Assembly (NCBI RefSeq): GCF_041358175.1
Contig: NZ_JBGKBE010000004.1
Span: forward strand, 124,001-188,000
Length of the DNA stretch: 64,000 nucleotides
Direction: 5' to 3'
Source of the DNA: Muriicola sp041358175
GTDB taxonomy: Bacteria > Bacteroidota > Bacteroidia > Flavobacteriales > Flavobacteriaceae
Shown here piece after piece: positions 26,629 through 34,392 of the stretch. Position 1 is the stretch's first letter, and each line of letters opens with the position of its first letter. The notes beneath the pieces were generated by a model. That model had not been told where the DNA came from. It saw only the letters and a list, made by a program, of their open reading frames with translations, and ran no database searches. Position numbers and translations under genes: made by a program.

Positions 26629-27336
26629 TCAATTTTTCTTACTTTTTAATCTTCTTACCGTAGGTGAACTGATAAACCATAACAAGAATCCGCTGAGCAC
26701 AGTTATCAGCCCTAGAAGTGAAAAGGCCCTAAGTAATAGGGTATTGAAATTGTCCCTAGTGTCGTAATCCATGGTATGGGTCATCCAAAGAAAATCGAAC
26801 CACCTCCAATTACGGTATCGAACCGTTTGAAACGCCCCATTTTCAACCGCTACGTATGCCTTTAGGTTCTGTGGGGTATCATATGATATTTCATAGGCGG
26901 GCAGAGGCCTACCCCTATACTCATGGTGATCGTCCACGGTGTTTATAAGTTGGATGTCAGCTACTTCAAGCTCTCGCAACATATATCTTTTTGCAACCTG
27001 TAGAGCTTCTTGCTGAGTAACCTTTGTTTTTAATTTTCCCGTTTTTGCATTGTACAGTTCGGATTCATTGATCCAGTAATAAGGTTTTCCGGCAATTTCA
27101 AGCAACTCCAATGATTCTATGGATCTTCGTAAGTCCAGGTTGTGCGTGCCCATTAAATTGGTGAATCCCGTTTGAATTGCTTTCTCTTTCTTAAAATGGT
27201 CACCATGTATTTCATCAATGTCCGTCCAACTAAAGTACATGCCACTGATTGTCCACATTAGAAACTGGACACCTAAAAAGACACCTAAGTAGCGGTGTGT
27301 TTTTCTAATCCATTTCGCTTTTTTTCTGTTAACCAT
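26629..27336 (-). CDS. PepSY domain membrane protein
   Basis: The 235-residue protein starts with a basic segment and first helix in PepSY-associated form (RKTHRYLGVFLGVQFLMWTISGMYFSW). The middle has a PepSY-like periplasmic domain (QQEALQVAKRYML; GRPLPAYEISYDTPQNLKAYVAVENG), and a second helix ends the chain (LGLITVLSGFLLWFIS). Such proteins sit in the inner membrane and are often linked to metal reduction or uptake. It starts 1 bp before the DUF2911 gene ends, so the two are probably coupled. Confidence 0.8.
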   Translation of the reverse strand: MVNRKKAKWIRKTHRYLGVFLGVQFLMWTISGMYFSWTDIDEIHGDHFKKEKAIQTGFTNLMGTHNLDLRRSIESLELLEIAGKPYYWINESELYNAKTGKLKTKVTQQEALQVAKRYMLRELEVADIQLINTVDDHHEYRGRPLPAYEISYDTPQNLKAYVAVENGAFQTVRYRNWRWFDFLWMTHTMDYDTRDNFNTLLLRAFSLLGLITVLSGFLLWFISSPTVRRLKSKKN

Positions 27337-27337
27337 A

Positions 27338-27931
27338 TTATTTTATTTCGAAAGGAAATTCAATCGTTACTTTTTCCCAACTCATTGAAATTGTTCCGGA
27401 AGTCTCTGTTGTTTTTTTCACTTTGTATTCCAGATGTTCCTGAATTTCTTCGGAAATTTTAGGGGTTACTTTAAACCTTAATACATCATCGCTCGAATCA
27501 TAGTCGTCCTTTCCGTGCTGGTTCCAATTCCTGTTGAAAATAACTGTCCATTCTTCTTTATTGGGAATTACAAAAAACCCATATTTTCCAGATATTAACA
27601 CTTTACCGTCAATGGTTAAATCTTTGTTTGTTTCCAGCCAAGTAGCCATATGAGCACCAGCCTGCCAGACTTGATCATAAGCCAACAGACCACCGAAAAT
27701 GATCCTATTCCTTACGCCTGGCGACGAATAATTGATATGAATATGAGCATCACCTATCATTGCCATTGTTTCGGTAGGTGGACTTAATGGCTTTTTCTTA
27801 TCAGGTTCAGCGGTTTGAGAACTTGTTTCTAATTCTTTCGTCACAACTTCTTTGTTCTCTTTCACTTCTTGTTTGCAAGAGACGATTAGAATAATAATTA
27901 ATACTGCGGAAAGAAGGATATATTTTTTCAT
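27338..27931 (-). CDS. DUF2911 lipoprotein
   Basis: The 197-residue protein has a lipoprotein signal (IILIVSCKQ, Cys about 19), a polar linker and a DUF2911 domain beginning near residue 60 (HIHINYSSPGVRNRIIFGG; VWQAGAHMATWLETNKDL; GKYGFFVIP). DUF2911 proteins are common periplasmic proteins of Bacteroidota with no known activity. It lies in a run of metal-related genes, directly before the PepSY gene. Confidence 0.82.
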   Translation of the reverse strand: MKKYILLSAVLIIILIVSCKQEVKENKEVVTKELETSSQTAEPDKKKPLSPPTETMAMIGDAHIHINYSSPGVRNRIIFGGLLAYDQVWQAGAHMATWLETNKDLTIDGKVLISGKYGFFVIPNKEEWTVIFNRNWNQHGKDDYDSSDDVLRFKVTPKISEEIQEHLEYKVKKTTETSGTISMSWEKVTIEFPFEIK

Positions 27932-27937
27932 TATATT

Positions 27938-28420
27938 TTATTTTGTATTTCTGGACGAAGAGTGCGTTTTAATGATTTTCCATTTACCATCTATCTTCTC
28001 GAGGATAGAAGTTGCCACTCCTTTTTTCTTTATCGTTCGGGAATTCCCTTTTTCGTCTGGTTTTAGGATAATAGTATAAATGTAGGTTTCTGTAGTAAAG
28101 GCATAAGGCATATGCACTTCTGCATCAATTTCATAATCTGAAAATTCAAACTTCTTGAAATGTCCTAATTCTGGTCCCAAGTGATGCTCTATATAATCAG
28201 AATAAGTGCCCTCAATGCCTCCTTGCTCATAGACTTGGGAATTATCCGCAAAAAGTACGAAAGTGCGATCTATTGTTAGGTTTTGTAGGGCTTCTTTGTA
28301 TTTCTTCATTACTGTGATCACAGCATCTTCTTCTGAAGTTATCACAGGTTCTTGGGCGTTGACCGCCACAAAAGCCAATACCGTCATAAATGGTAAGAAT
28401 ATGGTTCTGGTCTTTTTCAT
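27938..28420 (-). CDS. Exported SnoaL/NTF2-like protein (DUF4440 type)
   Basis: About 160 residues: a signal peptide (MKKTRTIFLPFMTVLAFVAVNAQ) and then an NTF2-like cone fold domain (VITVMKKYKEALQNLTIDRTF, FEFSDYEIDAEVHMPYAF, KIDGKWKIIKTHSSSR). The Met at 28420 is preferred over that at 28444, because the signal peptide begins there. The mature protein probably binds a small ligand in the periplasm. The gene ends 6 bp before the DUF2911 gene, suggesting one transcript. Confidence 0.75.
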   Translation of the reverse strand: MKKTRTIFLPFMTVLAFVAVNAQEPVITSEEDAVITVMKKYKEALQNLTIDRTFVLFADNSQVYEQGGIEGTYSDYIEHHLGPELGHFKKFEFSDYEIDAEVHMPYAFTTETYIYTIILKPDEKGNSRTIKKKGVATSILEKIDGKWKIIKTHSSSRNTK

Positions 28421-28476
28421 TGTTATCGTTTTAAAAGTGTTCATTATTTTTCTTTTCTTTGTAAATATTAGTTCTT

Positions 28477-29151
28477 CTAAACCTTGCCGGTACTCGGTTT
28501 TTTCCCTTGATAATAGCAGTAGCTTCCAATTTTTGTGTTTACATGGCCTACTTCTGCCACGTCTTCAAATCCCGCCCATAACATTAAATCCGGTATGAGA
28601 CCTTTTACGTTGTCGGCGGTGGTGGCAAACCCGTCAAGAATTTGGACCGCATAAAACATGAATCTCATAAGTTTGGATTTGGGCTTTCCCCAGTCCCCTA
28701 TAACTAACTCTCCATCAGGTTTAAGCACTCTATTGATTTCATTTAAACAAGAAATCTTTGTGTTCTTATCCAATTGGTGGAACACCAATGAGCTAAATAC
28801 CTTGTCATAAGTTCTATCTGGATATGGAAAAACATCTCCCCCATAAAGATCAAGTTTGATATCAACTTCATTTTCAGCGAACTTCTTTTCCGCAATATAT
28901 TTGACCTTTGGATCAATATCCAAACCGGTATAGCTTGTGTTTCTATTTCGGTCGTTGGCAATAATTAAATTCTGGCCGGTACCAAATCCAAACTCAAGAA
29001 TTTGTTCGCCATCTTGTGGATTTAAGAGGTCAATCAATTTATTTCTAAATTTCTTCTCCGGCATAGTAACTGAAATGGTCAAGTCATAAAACTTGGTCAA
29101 CCAGTCATAGCCCAAGGCGGGAATAAATTCTTTGTTCTTTTTCTTTACCAT
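28477..29151 (-). CDS. Class I SAM-dependent methyltransferase (UbiE-like)
   Basis: The 224-residue protein shows SAM motif I as ILEFGFGTGQNL (near residue 50), motif II as YTGLDIDPK and post-I VFSSLVFHQLD, then VLKPDGELVIGDWG. The pattern is that of the ubiquinone/menaquinone or arsenite methyltransferase branch, but the Cys set of ArsM is missing. The substrate is unknown. It is the second methyltransferase of the metal region. Confidence 0.82.
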   Translation of the reverse strand: MVKKKNKEFIPALGYDWLTKFYDLTISVTMPEKKFRNKLIDLLNPQDGEQILEFGFGTGQNLIIANDRNRNTSYTGLDIDPKVKYIAEKKFAENEVDIKLDLYGGDVFPYPDRTYDKVFSSLVFHQLDKNTKISCLNEINRVLKPDGELVIGDWGKPKSKLMRFMFYAVQILDGFATTADNVKGLIPDLMLWAGFEDVAEVGHVNTKIGSYCYYQGKKPSTGKV

Positions 29152-29188
29152 GTTAATCCGTTTGGTAACATTATTCCTGTTTTAATAA

Positions 29189-29326
29189 TTAATTGTTACA
29201 GATCTGTATGACCAGTGTCCAGATGACTATCGATCCAATGATGATATAAAGCAAATAACTAAACCATTTCTTAAGCTTAGACTTATGTTTCTTATGCTTT
29301 CCACAATCCTTACAACAGTCTTTCAT
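29189..29326 (-). CDS. 45-residue Cys/His-rich small membrane protein
   Basis: The frame encodes MKDCCKDCGKHKKHKSKLKK, then a transmembrane helix (WFSYLLYIIIGSIVIWTLVI) and a short tail. The CCxxC-G-H-H pattern before the helix could bind a soft metal on the cytosolic side. It sits between the methyltransferase and a repeated hairpin element, on the same strand. No family is recognised; the composition (Cys/His head, clean helix) makes chance unlikely. Confidence 0.6.
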   Translation of the reverse strand: MKDCCKDCGKHKKHKSKLKKWFSYLLYIIIGSIVIWTLVIQICNN

Positions 29327-29356
29327 AACAATGTAATTCTCTATATTGTGCCTGTC

Positions 29357-29420
29357 AAGGGAAGGGTTCTAAAGACAAACCATTAACTAACAATCCCTTC
29401 CCAAAACAGGACTTTGTCCT
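29357..29420 (-). repeat. Repeated hairpin element, copy 1
   Basis: GGGAAGGG (29359-29366) pairs with CCCTTCCC (29395-29402) around a loop that includes TAAAGACAAACCATTAACTAA (29370-29390 on the plus strand). A second small hairpin AGGAC-TTT-GTCCT follows at 29408-29420. A related element with different arms but nearly the same loop lies at 30131-30183. Confidence 0.6.
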
Positions 29421-29496
29421 TTATTATTGTCTGGACGGAAATGGGAATGATTAAATAATTATTGTTATAAAGCACTCCCCTACCGTACCCAAAACT

Positions 29497-30036
29497 TTAC
29501 TCTACTTTCATTCTCTTCTCAAATAACTTTATACTAATCAAAAAAATCAGCCATGGTAAAATTGTAAACTGCAGTACTGGCGAAATCCCCACATCGACTA
29601 CTGGTAGCATCGGCATTGTCTCAGTGTATGACCAGTCGCCTCGCATAGTATGTAAAACTTCTGCCAGTATCGAACCCGAAAATCCGACAAAGGCCAAAAG
29701 TAATACTACGTTCACATCCGTATTTTTAATCCAAAACACGTTTTTATGAATCAGTCCGAAGACAAAGAATAGTATAAACACCATCAACATATCAGCAACA
29801 GATGCCAAGGCGCAAAAGGAAATATGTTTCAAATCGTATTCGAACCCTTCATACAGTGGGCCTTGTACTAGCTCCCATACAAAATTCAAGGCAAATGCTG
29901 TTACTGCCACAACAACTATGAACCTCCTATAGTTTCGTCTATCCGCTACCCGTTTGGCAAAATGTAGATAGCCCAAAATAACCAAAGTCAACGCTATGGT
30001 AGGAACAACGAAAATGCCAGGGCTTAATTCTTCCAT
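29497..30036 (-). CDS. Conserved-type membrane protein of unknown function (179 aa)
   Basis: There are about five hydrophobic helices (VVPTIALTLVILGYLHF, RFIVVVAVTAFALNFVWELV, MLMVFILFFVFGLI, VVLLLAFVGFSGSILAEVLH, LQFTILPWLIFLISI). Conserved-looking polar residues within helices are NFVWELVQGPLYEG and EVLH. I do not recognise a family. It lies between two copies of the repeated hairpin, inside the metal gene run, and is probably an inner-membrane component. Confidence 0.6.
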   Translation of the reverse strand: MEELSPGIFVVPTIALTLVILGYLHFAKRVADRRNYRRFIVVVAVTAFALNFVWELVQGPLYEGFEYDLKHISFCALASVADMLMVFILFFVFGLIHKNVFWIKNTDVNVVLLLAFVGFSGSILAEVLHTMRGDWSYTETMPMLPVVDVGISPVLQFTILPWLIFLISIKLFEKRMKVE

Positions 30037-30130
30037 TCAAGTTCTACTTACGTTCTTATTTATAAGGGCGTATGATTTTCAAAACCCTTAAAATCACACA
30101 ATGATTTTAATAACTAATTATTGTTACCTG

Positions 30131-30183
30131 AAAAGGGGAGGTATATTAAACACTAACCATTAACTAAATCAACTCCCCCCTTT
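30131..30183 (-). repeat. Repeated hairpin element, copy 2
   Basis: AAAGGGGAG (30132-30140) can pair with CTCCCC..TTT (30173-30183). The loop contains TAAACACTAACCATTAACTAA (30147-30167), 19 of 21 identical to copy 1, whereas the arms differ in sequence but still pair. It starts 6 bp after the stop of the DUF3347 gene. Confidence 0.6.
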
Positions 30184-30188
30184 AGGTT

Positions 30189-30710
30189 TTACTTTTCCAA
30201 TACCTCAGTCACTTTTCCACAACTGAGCATTTTAGCTCCATAATATGGGTTGCGGATGTCCTCAATAGCGGATAACCAGTAGGCACCACCCTTCAAGGCC
30301 ATGGGGCAGAAATCCTTATAGAGCTTACCAGATGTAATAGTTCCTCTCAACAGGTTTTCCATTTCATTGCTCAAGTCGGAAAAAGTCTTTCGTTGTCTGT
30401 CTAAATTATCGGAAGAAGCGATCTTTTGCGAGGCCACTAATGCAGCATCGGAACCCTCGACTTTTTCTAGTGCTTCATTCAACATTACCGCTCCCTTTTG
30501 TGCATCGTCCGGATTTGAACCGACCAGATCATTTTTAATGTGCTCATAATGTTCATAGGCATTGGCCAGATTTTCATTACTGAATTCAAGTGGAGTTTGT
30601 TTCATTTCCATCTTACTATGGTCATGGTTCAACTTAATCTTTTCCTGTGCGTAAGAAAAAGTAAAGGTCAGTACCAGTAGGGCTGAAATCCCGTTTTTCA
30701 AATTTTTCAT
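30189..30710 (-). CDS. DUF3347 periplasmic protein
   Basis: The 173-residue protein has a signal peptide (MKNLKNGISALLVLTFTFSYAQ), a short His/Met segment (LNHDHSKMEMKQ) and a DUF3347 helical domain. The domain ends with the family signature: YKDFCPMALKGGAYWLSAI, then NPYYGAKMLSCGKV. The invariant Cys, Met and Cys residues suggest copper/silver binding. It is one of three copies in this region (also 31187 and the C-terminus of 37717) and lies in a likely transcript with the haem-binding gene. Confidence 0.85.
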   Translation of the reverse strand: MKNLKNGISALLVLTFTFSYAQEKIKLNHDHSKMEMKQTPLEFSNENLANAYEHYEHIKNDLVGSNPDDAQKGAVMLNEALEKVEGSDAALVASQKIASSDNLDRQRKTFSDLSNEMENLLRGTITSGKLYKDFCPMALKGGAYWLSAIEDIRNPYYGAKMLSCGKVTEVLEK

Positions 30711-30733
30711 TGTTATTTTTTTTAGTTATTCAA

Positions 30734-31186
30734 CTATAAACTATCCTTTAGTTTTGACACCCAGTCCAATACAGTTTTCTTTTCAGTATCTGAAAGTTTT
30801 GCATCCCTATGGATAAGGGTGTAAGATGCAAGGGGCATTTCATCATCCTTGATCTGGCTGATGATGGACCTTAACTTGCTTTTCTTCTTTCGGCCCGAAT
30901 AGGTGTCCCATTCGTTAAAGTTCAATTCTTCCTTGCCATTTTCTATATGGCCTTCCAAAAACCAAGCGACCGGTTGTACCCTATTGTACCAGGGATAATC
31001 TGTATTGTTGCTATGGCAGTCATAACAAGAGGTTTTGATGATGTTCTCGATATTTTTTGGCACCTCGTTTACGACCATAAAGTCCGTTTTCGGTACCACA
31101 TCGCTTTTATTGCGTTCGGTGGGAACAAATTGGATGCCCACCAACGCAACCAGCAAAATCCATCCTGTAGTCTTTACCGCATTCAC
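30734..31186 (-). CDS. Haem-binding domain protein (CxxCH, membrane anchored)
   Basis: The 150-residue protein has an N-terminal helix (TTGWILLVALVGIQFVP) that may anchor it, then a c-type haem motif CYDCHSN near residue 54, followed by YPWYNRVQPVAWFLEGHIENGK. This is the haem_bd family of Bacteroidota; the Met of DDEMPLASYTLIH may be the sixth ligand. It starts immediately after the stop of the next DUF3347 gene (31187), so transcription and translation are probably coupled. It may move electrons to or from copper proteins. Confidence 0.85.
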   Translation of the reverse strand: MNAVKTTGWILLVALVGIQFVPTERNKSDVVPKTDFMVVNEVPKNIENIIKTSCYDCHSNNTDYPWYNRVQPVAWFLEGHIENGKEELNFNEWDTYSGRKKKSKLRSIISQIKDDEMPLASYTLIHRDAKLSDTEKKTVLDWVSKLKDSL

Positions 31187-31816
31187 TTAATTGATCTGCT
31201 TTTGTACACTACCACAGGTCATCATTTTGCTTCCGTAATAAGGATTCTTGATTTCTTCAGTGGCACTTAACCATTGTGCTCCCTTATTATTGTTGTACAT
31301 TGGGCAATAGGCTTGGTAAAGTGTTCTTTCCGAACCTGTTATGGCCAAAAGGTCAATTACATCTTTGCTCAAGATATCAAAGTGCTCACGTTGGTGCCCT
31401 ATGTCGCTTTTGGCGATATGTTCCGCATGTTCTGTGGCATCTTCAATAATGTCTGTTAATTCGGCCTGTTGTTCGTCTGAAAATTTGCTCGTGTCAAAGT
31501 CCTTAAGGCTACCCTCCAGCTTTTCCCCTGCCGTTGCTGCACCGTCTTTATCATCTGATACAAGGGCGTTTTTGAGCGTAAGGTAGTCCGCGATGACTTC
31601 CGATGACATCATTGCCATTTCATCATGATTCATGTTATCATGATCCATTTGTGAATGGTCTTCCATGGTGCCATCCATGTGGCCACTGTCTTCCATTTGT
31701 TCGGTATGTTCACCTTCTTGGCTTTCTTGCTCTTTTTTCTTGTCTTTACAAGATGTGACCGTTAGGGCTATAATTCCCATGGCCAAAATTCCAGTTGTTA
31801 CGTTTGCTTTTTTCAT
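31187..31816 (-). CDS. DUF3347 lipoprotein with His/Met-rich linker
   Basis: The 209-residue lipoprotein (lipobox TVTSC, Cys about 23) has a linker rich in His, Met, Asp and Glu (SQMDHDNMNHDEMAMM), likely able to bind copper or silver. The DUF3347 domain follows, with YQAYCPMYNNNKGAQWLSA and NPYYGSKMMTCGSV. It is a paralogue of the protein at 30189 and of the CusB C-terminus. It probably holds metal in the periplasm or passes it to the CusCBA pump. Confidence 0.85.
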   Translation of the reverse strand: MKKANVTTGILAMGIIALTVTSCKDKKKEQESQEGEHTEQMEDSGHMDGTMEDHSQMDHDNMNHDEMAMMSSEVIADYLTLKNALVSDDKDGAATAGEKLEGSLKDFDTSKFSDEQQAELTDIIEDATEHAEHIAKSDIGHQREHFDILSKDVIDLLAITGSERTLYQAYCPMYNNNKGAQWLSATEEIKNPYYGSKMMTCGSVQKQIN

Positions 31817-31834
31817 TTCTGATTTGATTTATGA

Positions 31835-32227
31835 TTAATAAAGGTTATTGATGACGTTTCTCAACTTTTCGGTTATGTCTTCCGCTACTTTGCCCAAATT
31901 TTCGTTATGGACAGCTTGCATCGAGGCCATCGGGTTTACTGCGGCAACTTCTACCGTACCTTCCTCTATTTCCTGCACGATAACGTTACACGGTAGCATA
32001 GTGCCTATCTTATCTTCGGCCTCCAATGCTTTGTGTGCATAAGGCGGGTTACAGGCACCGAGTATTTTGTACTTCTTGAAATCGACATCCAGTTTCTTTT
32101 TCAAGGTCTCCTTCACATCGATTTCGGTCAGAATACCAAAACCTTCGTTTTTTAGTTCCTCGGTAACCTTTTCGATTACTTTGTCAAAGTCTTCGTTCAG
32201 CGTTTTATTGAAATAATACTTCATCAT
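31835..32227 (-). CDS. DUF302 domain protein
   Basis: The 130-residue protein begins YYFNKTLNEDFDKVIEKVTEEL and contains GFGILTEIDVKETLKKKL, KYKILGACNPPYAHKALEAE and GTMLPCNVIVQEI, the DUF302 pattern. The two Cys (GACNPP, LPCNV) are usual in the family. No signal peptide is seen. DUF302 proteins often accompany SHOCT proteins and metal or sulfur genes, but their role is unknown. The SHOCT gene directly upstream ends 1 bp before its start. Confidence 0.85.
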   Translation of the reverse strand: MMKYYFNKTLNEDFDKVIEKVTEELKNEGFGILTEIDVKETLKKKLDVDFKKYKILGACNPPYAHKALEAEDKIGTMLPCNVIVQEIEEGTVEVAAVNPMASMQAVHNENLGKVAEDITEKLRNVINNLY

Positions 32228-32228
32228 T

Positions 32229-32420
32229 TTAGTTTTTAGAGTTAATCGTTCGTTTTTGTTCTTCGTATTCCTCTTTTGATATTTCGCCCTTTGCGAAACG
32301 GTTGTCTAGGATATCCATAGGATTTTCCTTGTTTTTAGAGCTTCGCGGACTTCCTCCTCTGAAAAGGAATAGGGCCAATATCAAAATAACCGGTATCAGT
32401 ATCCACCACCACATCATCAT
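32229..32420 (-). CDS. SHOCT domain membrane protein
   Basis: This 63-residue protein has one N-terminal helix (WWWILIPVILILALFLF) and a SHOCT domain (NPMDILDNRFAKGEISKEEYEEQKRTI). SHOCT domains mediate oligomerisation. A paralogue with a nearly identical tail is at 50871. Confidence 0.85.
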   Translation of the reverse strand: MMMWWWILIPVILILALFLFRGGSPRSSKNKENPMDILDNRFAKGEISKEEYEEQKRTINSKN

Positions 32421-32478
32421 AACTGTATCTTTTTAATTGTTACATAAACTGTTCTCATTATCGGTCGTATTTTTTCTT

Positions 32479-33039
32479 TTACTGCTTCTTGTTCTTCATT
32501 TTATCTTTCATTTTTTGCATCATTTCTGGATTTTTTTCCATCATCTTCTGCATCATTTCTTCCATCATTTCCGGATTCTCTTCCATCATTTTTTTCATTC
32601 TTTCCTTCATTTCCTTTTTCATCATTTCATTATTGTGCATTTTTTCCATCATCATCTTGCGGCCCTTTTCGCTTTCCATCATTTTATCCAGCATTTTGGA
32701 ATGCATCTTTTTTTTCATTTCAGGGTTCTTGTCCATCATTTGCTGCATATGGGCCTGCATTTTTTCTTTCATTTCCGGATTCTTGTCCATCATCATTTTC
32801 ATATTTCCCGACTCCATCTGTTCCATATGAGTCTTCATCAATATCTTTTTAGCATCTTCATTCTTTCGTGCCTCGCTAATGAAATTTGTGAACTGAACAG
32901 GGTTTGAAATGATTTCCCGATAGATGGCATTCCTATTTTCCTCGACCTGCATTGTCTCGGAAGCATTGAAAGTTGATTTGCATCCGGTAATTGTTCCAAT
33001 AAATCCAATTACTACCAAAATCTTTACTGTTGTTTTCAT
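32479..33039 (-). CDS. Met-rich lipoprotein with NPEM repeats
   Basis: The 186-residue lipoprotein (lipobox TITGC, Cys about 20) has about 39 Met residues (21%). From residue 65 the chain is helical, with repeats of the type MMDKNPEMK (five NPEM units) and many MxxM and MM pairs. Met clusters bind Cu(I) and Ag(I), so a periplasmic metal sponge is likely. A second Met-rich lipoprotein is at 49849 (25% Met) but has few shared repeats. The antisense strand looks His-rich only because ATG reads as CAT. Confidence 0.8.
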   Translation of the reverse strand: MKTTVKILVVIGFIGTITGCKSTFNASETMQVEENRNAIYREIISNPVQFTNFISEARKNEDAKKILMKTHMEQMESGNMKMMMDKNPEMKEKMQAHMQQMMDKNPEMKKKMHSKMLDKMMESEKGRKMMMEKMHNNEMMKKEMKERMKKMMEENPEMMEEMMQKMMEKNPEMMQKMKDKMKNKKQ

Positions 33040-33096
33040 GTTTTCTAATTTTTAGGTTAATAAATCATTTATACTGTGTCCGACTTTTATATCAGA

Positions 33097-34389
33097 CTAA
33101 TCTTTTCTTTTCAAAAACCATTTTTCCCCCGTAAATATGAGTACCATCAGTACTGCCGCCACGACTACCACCAGTATATCGCTCGATGCCTTTATATATA
33201 GAAAAGCTCCCAGAACGATAAAATCCAGGAAAATGGCAGTTGCGATTATGTAGGTGTTTGCCTTTATATCCTTTTTCAGGTTTTTTAAAATGCCCCAATG
33301 GATTCCGATATCCATAATCAAATAAAATATGGCACCCAAGGAGGCGATTCGTGTGAGGTCGAACAAAACGGTCAACGTGATGGCCAATACAACGGTATAT
33401 ACCAACATATGCCTTTGGACACCGCCCGACATACCAAAATGGTTATGGGGAATAAGCTCCATATCAGTAAGCATGGCCGTCATTCTAGATACCGCAAAAA
33501 CACTTGCTACGACCCCAGAAATTGTAGCCACAATAGCGATGCCTACCGTAAACCAAAGACCATACTTGCCAAAGGCCGGTTTTGAAGCTTCTGCCAAGGA
33601 ATAATCTTTGGCTTTGATAATTTCTTCTATGGAAAGATTGGATGATACTGCAAACGCGACCAACAGGTATACCAAGGTGCAAATGGCCAAAGAAATGATA
33701 ATGGCCCTACCTACATTTTTTTTTGGGTTTACAATTTCGTCCCCGCTATTGGTTATCGTGGTAAACCCCTTGTACGCCAATATAGATAAGGCTAAAGCCC
33801 CCAAATATCTTGTAATGGGATATTCCGTCAAATCACTCGAAGGAATTACTTCCCCAATAGAAAATCCAGCAGCCCAAAGGCCACCAATGGCAAAAATGGA
33901 AATGCCGCCAATCTTTAAGATGGCCATGACCAAGGATGATTTGCCGATAATATTGTTTCCTGAAATATTGATCAAAAAGGCTACTACCAATAGTAGAACA
34001 CCCAAAATAGGAACCCAAATACTATTATCTCCCACATCGAATAATTGCAAGGTGTACGAGCCAAATGTTCGTGCGACCAGACTTTCATTAATGACCATTG
34101 AAAAGGCCATCAATAATGCTCCTGAAGCGGTTAATGCGCTCTTGCCATAAATCTTTTTCAGGTAATTGGCTATTCCACCCGCTGATGGATAAGCATTTGA
34201 CATTTTTATATAGGAATACGCACTAAACCCTGAGATAATGGCACCGACCAAAAATGCGATGGGAAACCATTGTCCGGATAGCTCGGCCACTTGGCCCAAG
34301 AGGGCAAAAATTCCCGCACCTATCATTACACCGGTACCCAAGGATACGGCTCCGGTCAAGCTCAGGCTATTTTTTTTGTATTGTGCCAT
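33097..34389 (-). CDS. APC-family amino-acid permease
   Basis: The 430-residue inner-membrane protein has about twelve helices. The APC signature is GAVSLGTGVMIGAGIFALLGQ in TM1, with further AFSAYSYIKMSNAYPSAGG-like sequence in TM2-3. The substrate is unknown. It lies 3 bp after the multicopper oxidase gene on the same strand, so it is likely co-transcribed, which is unusual for an amino-acid permease and may point to transport of a metal-chelating or thiol compound. Confidence 0.85.
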   Translation of the reverse strand: MAQYKKNSLSLTGAVSLGTGVMIGAGIFALLGQVAELSGQWFPIAFLVGAIISGFSAYSYIKMSNAYPSAGGIANYLKKIYGKSALTASGALLMAFSMVINESLVARTFGSYTLQLFDVGDNSIWVPILGVLLLVVAFLINISGNNIIGKSSLVMAILKIGGISIFAIGGLWAAGFSIGEVIPSSDLTEYPITRYLGALALSILAYKGFTTITNSGDEIVNPKKNVGRAIIISLAICTLVYLLVAFAVSSNLSIEEIIKAKDYSLAEASKPAFGKYGLWFTVGIAIVATISGVVASVFAVSRMTAMLTDMELIPHNHFGMSGGVQRHMLVYTVVLAITLTVLFDLTRIASLGAIFYLIMDIGIHWGILKNLKKDIKANTYIIATAIFLDFIVLGAFLYIKASSDILVVVVAAVLMVLIFTGEKWFLKRKD

Positions 34390-34392
34390 TTC

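Noticed and set aside
32437..32907. His/Phe-rich plus-strand frame
   Set aside because: It is the antisense of the Met-rich lipoprotein; Met codons (ATG) read as His (CAT) on the other strand.
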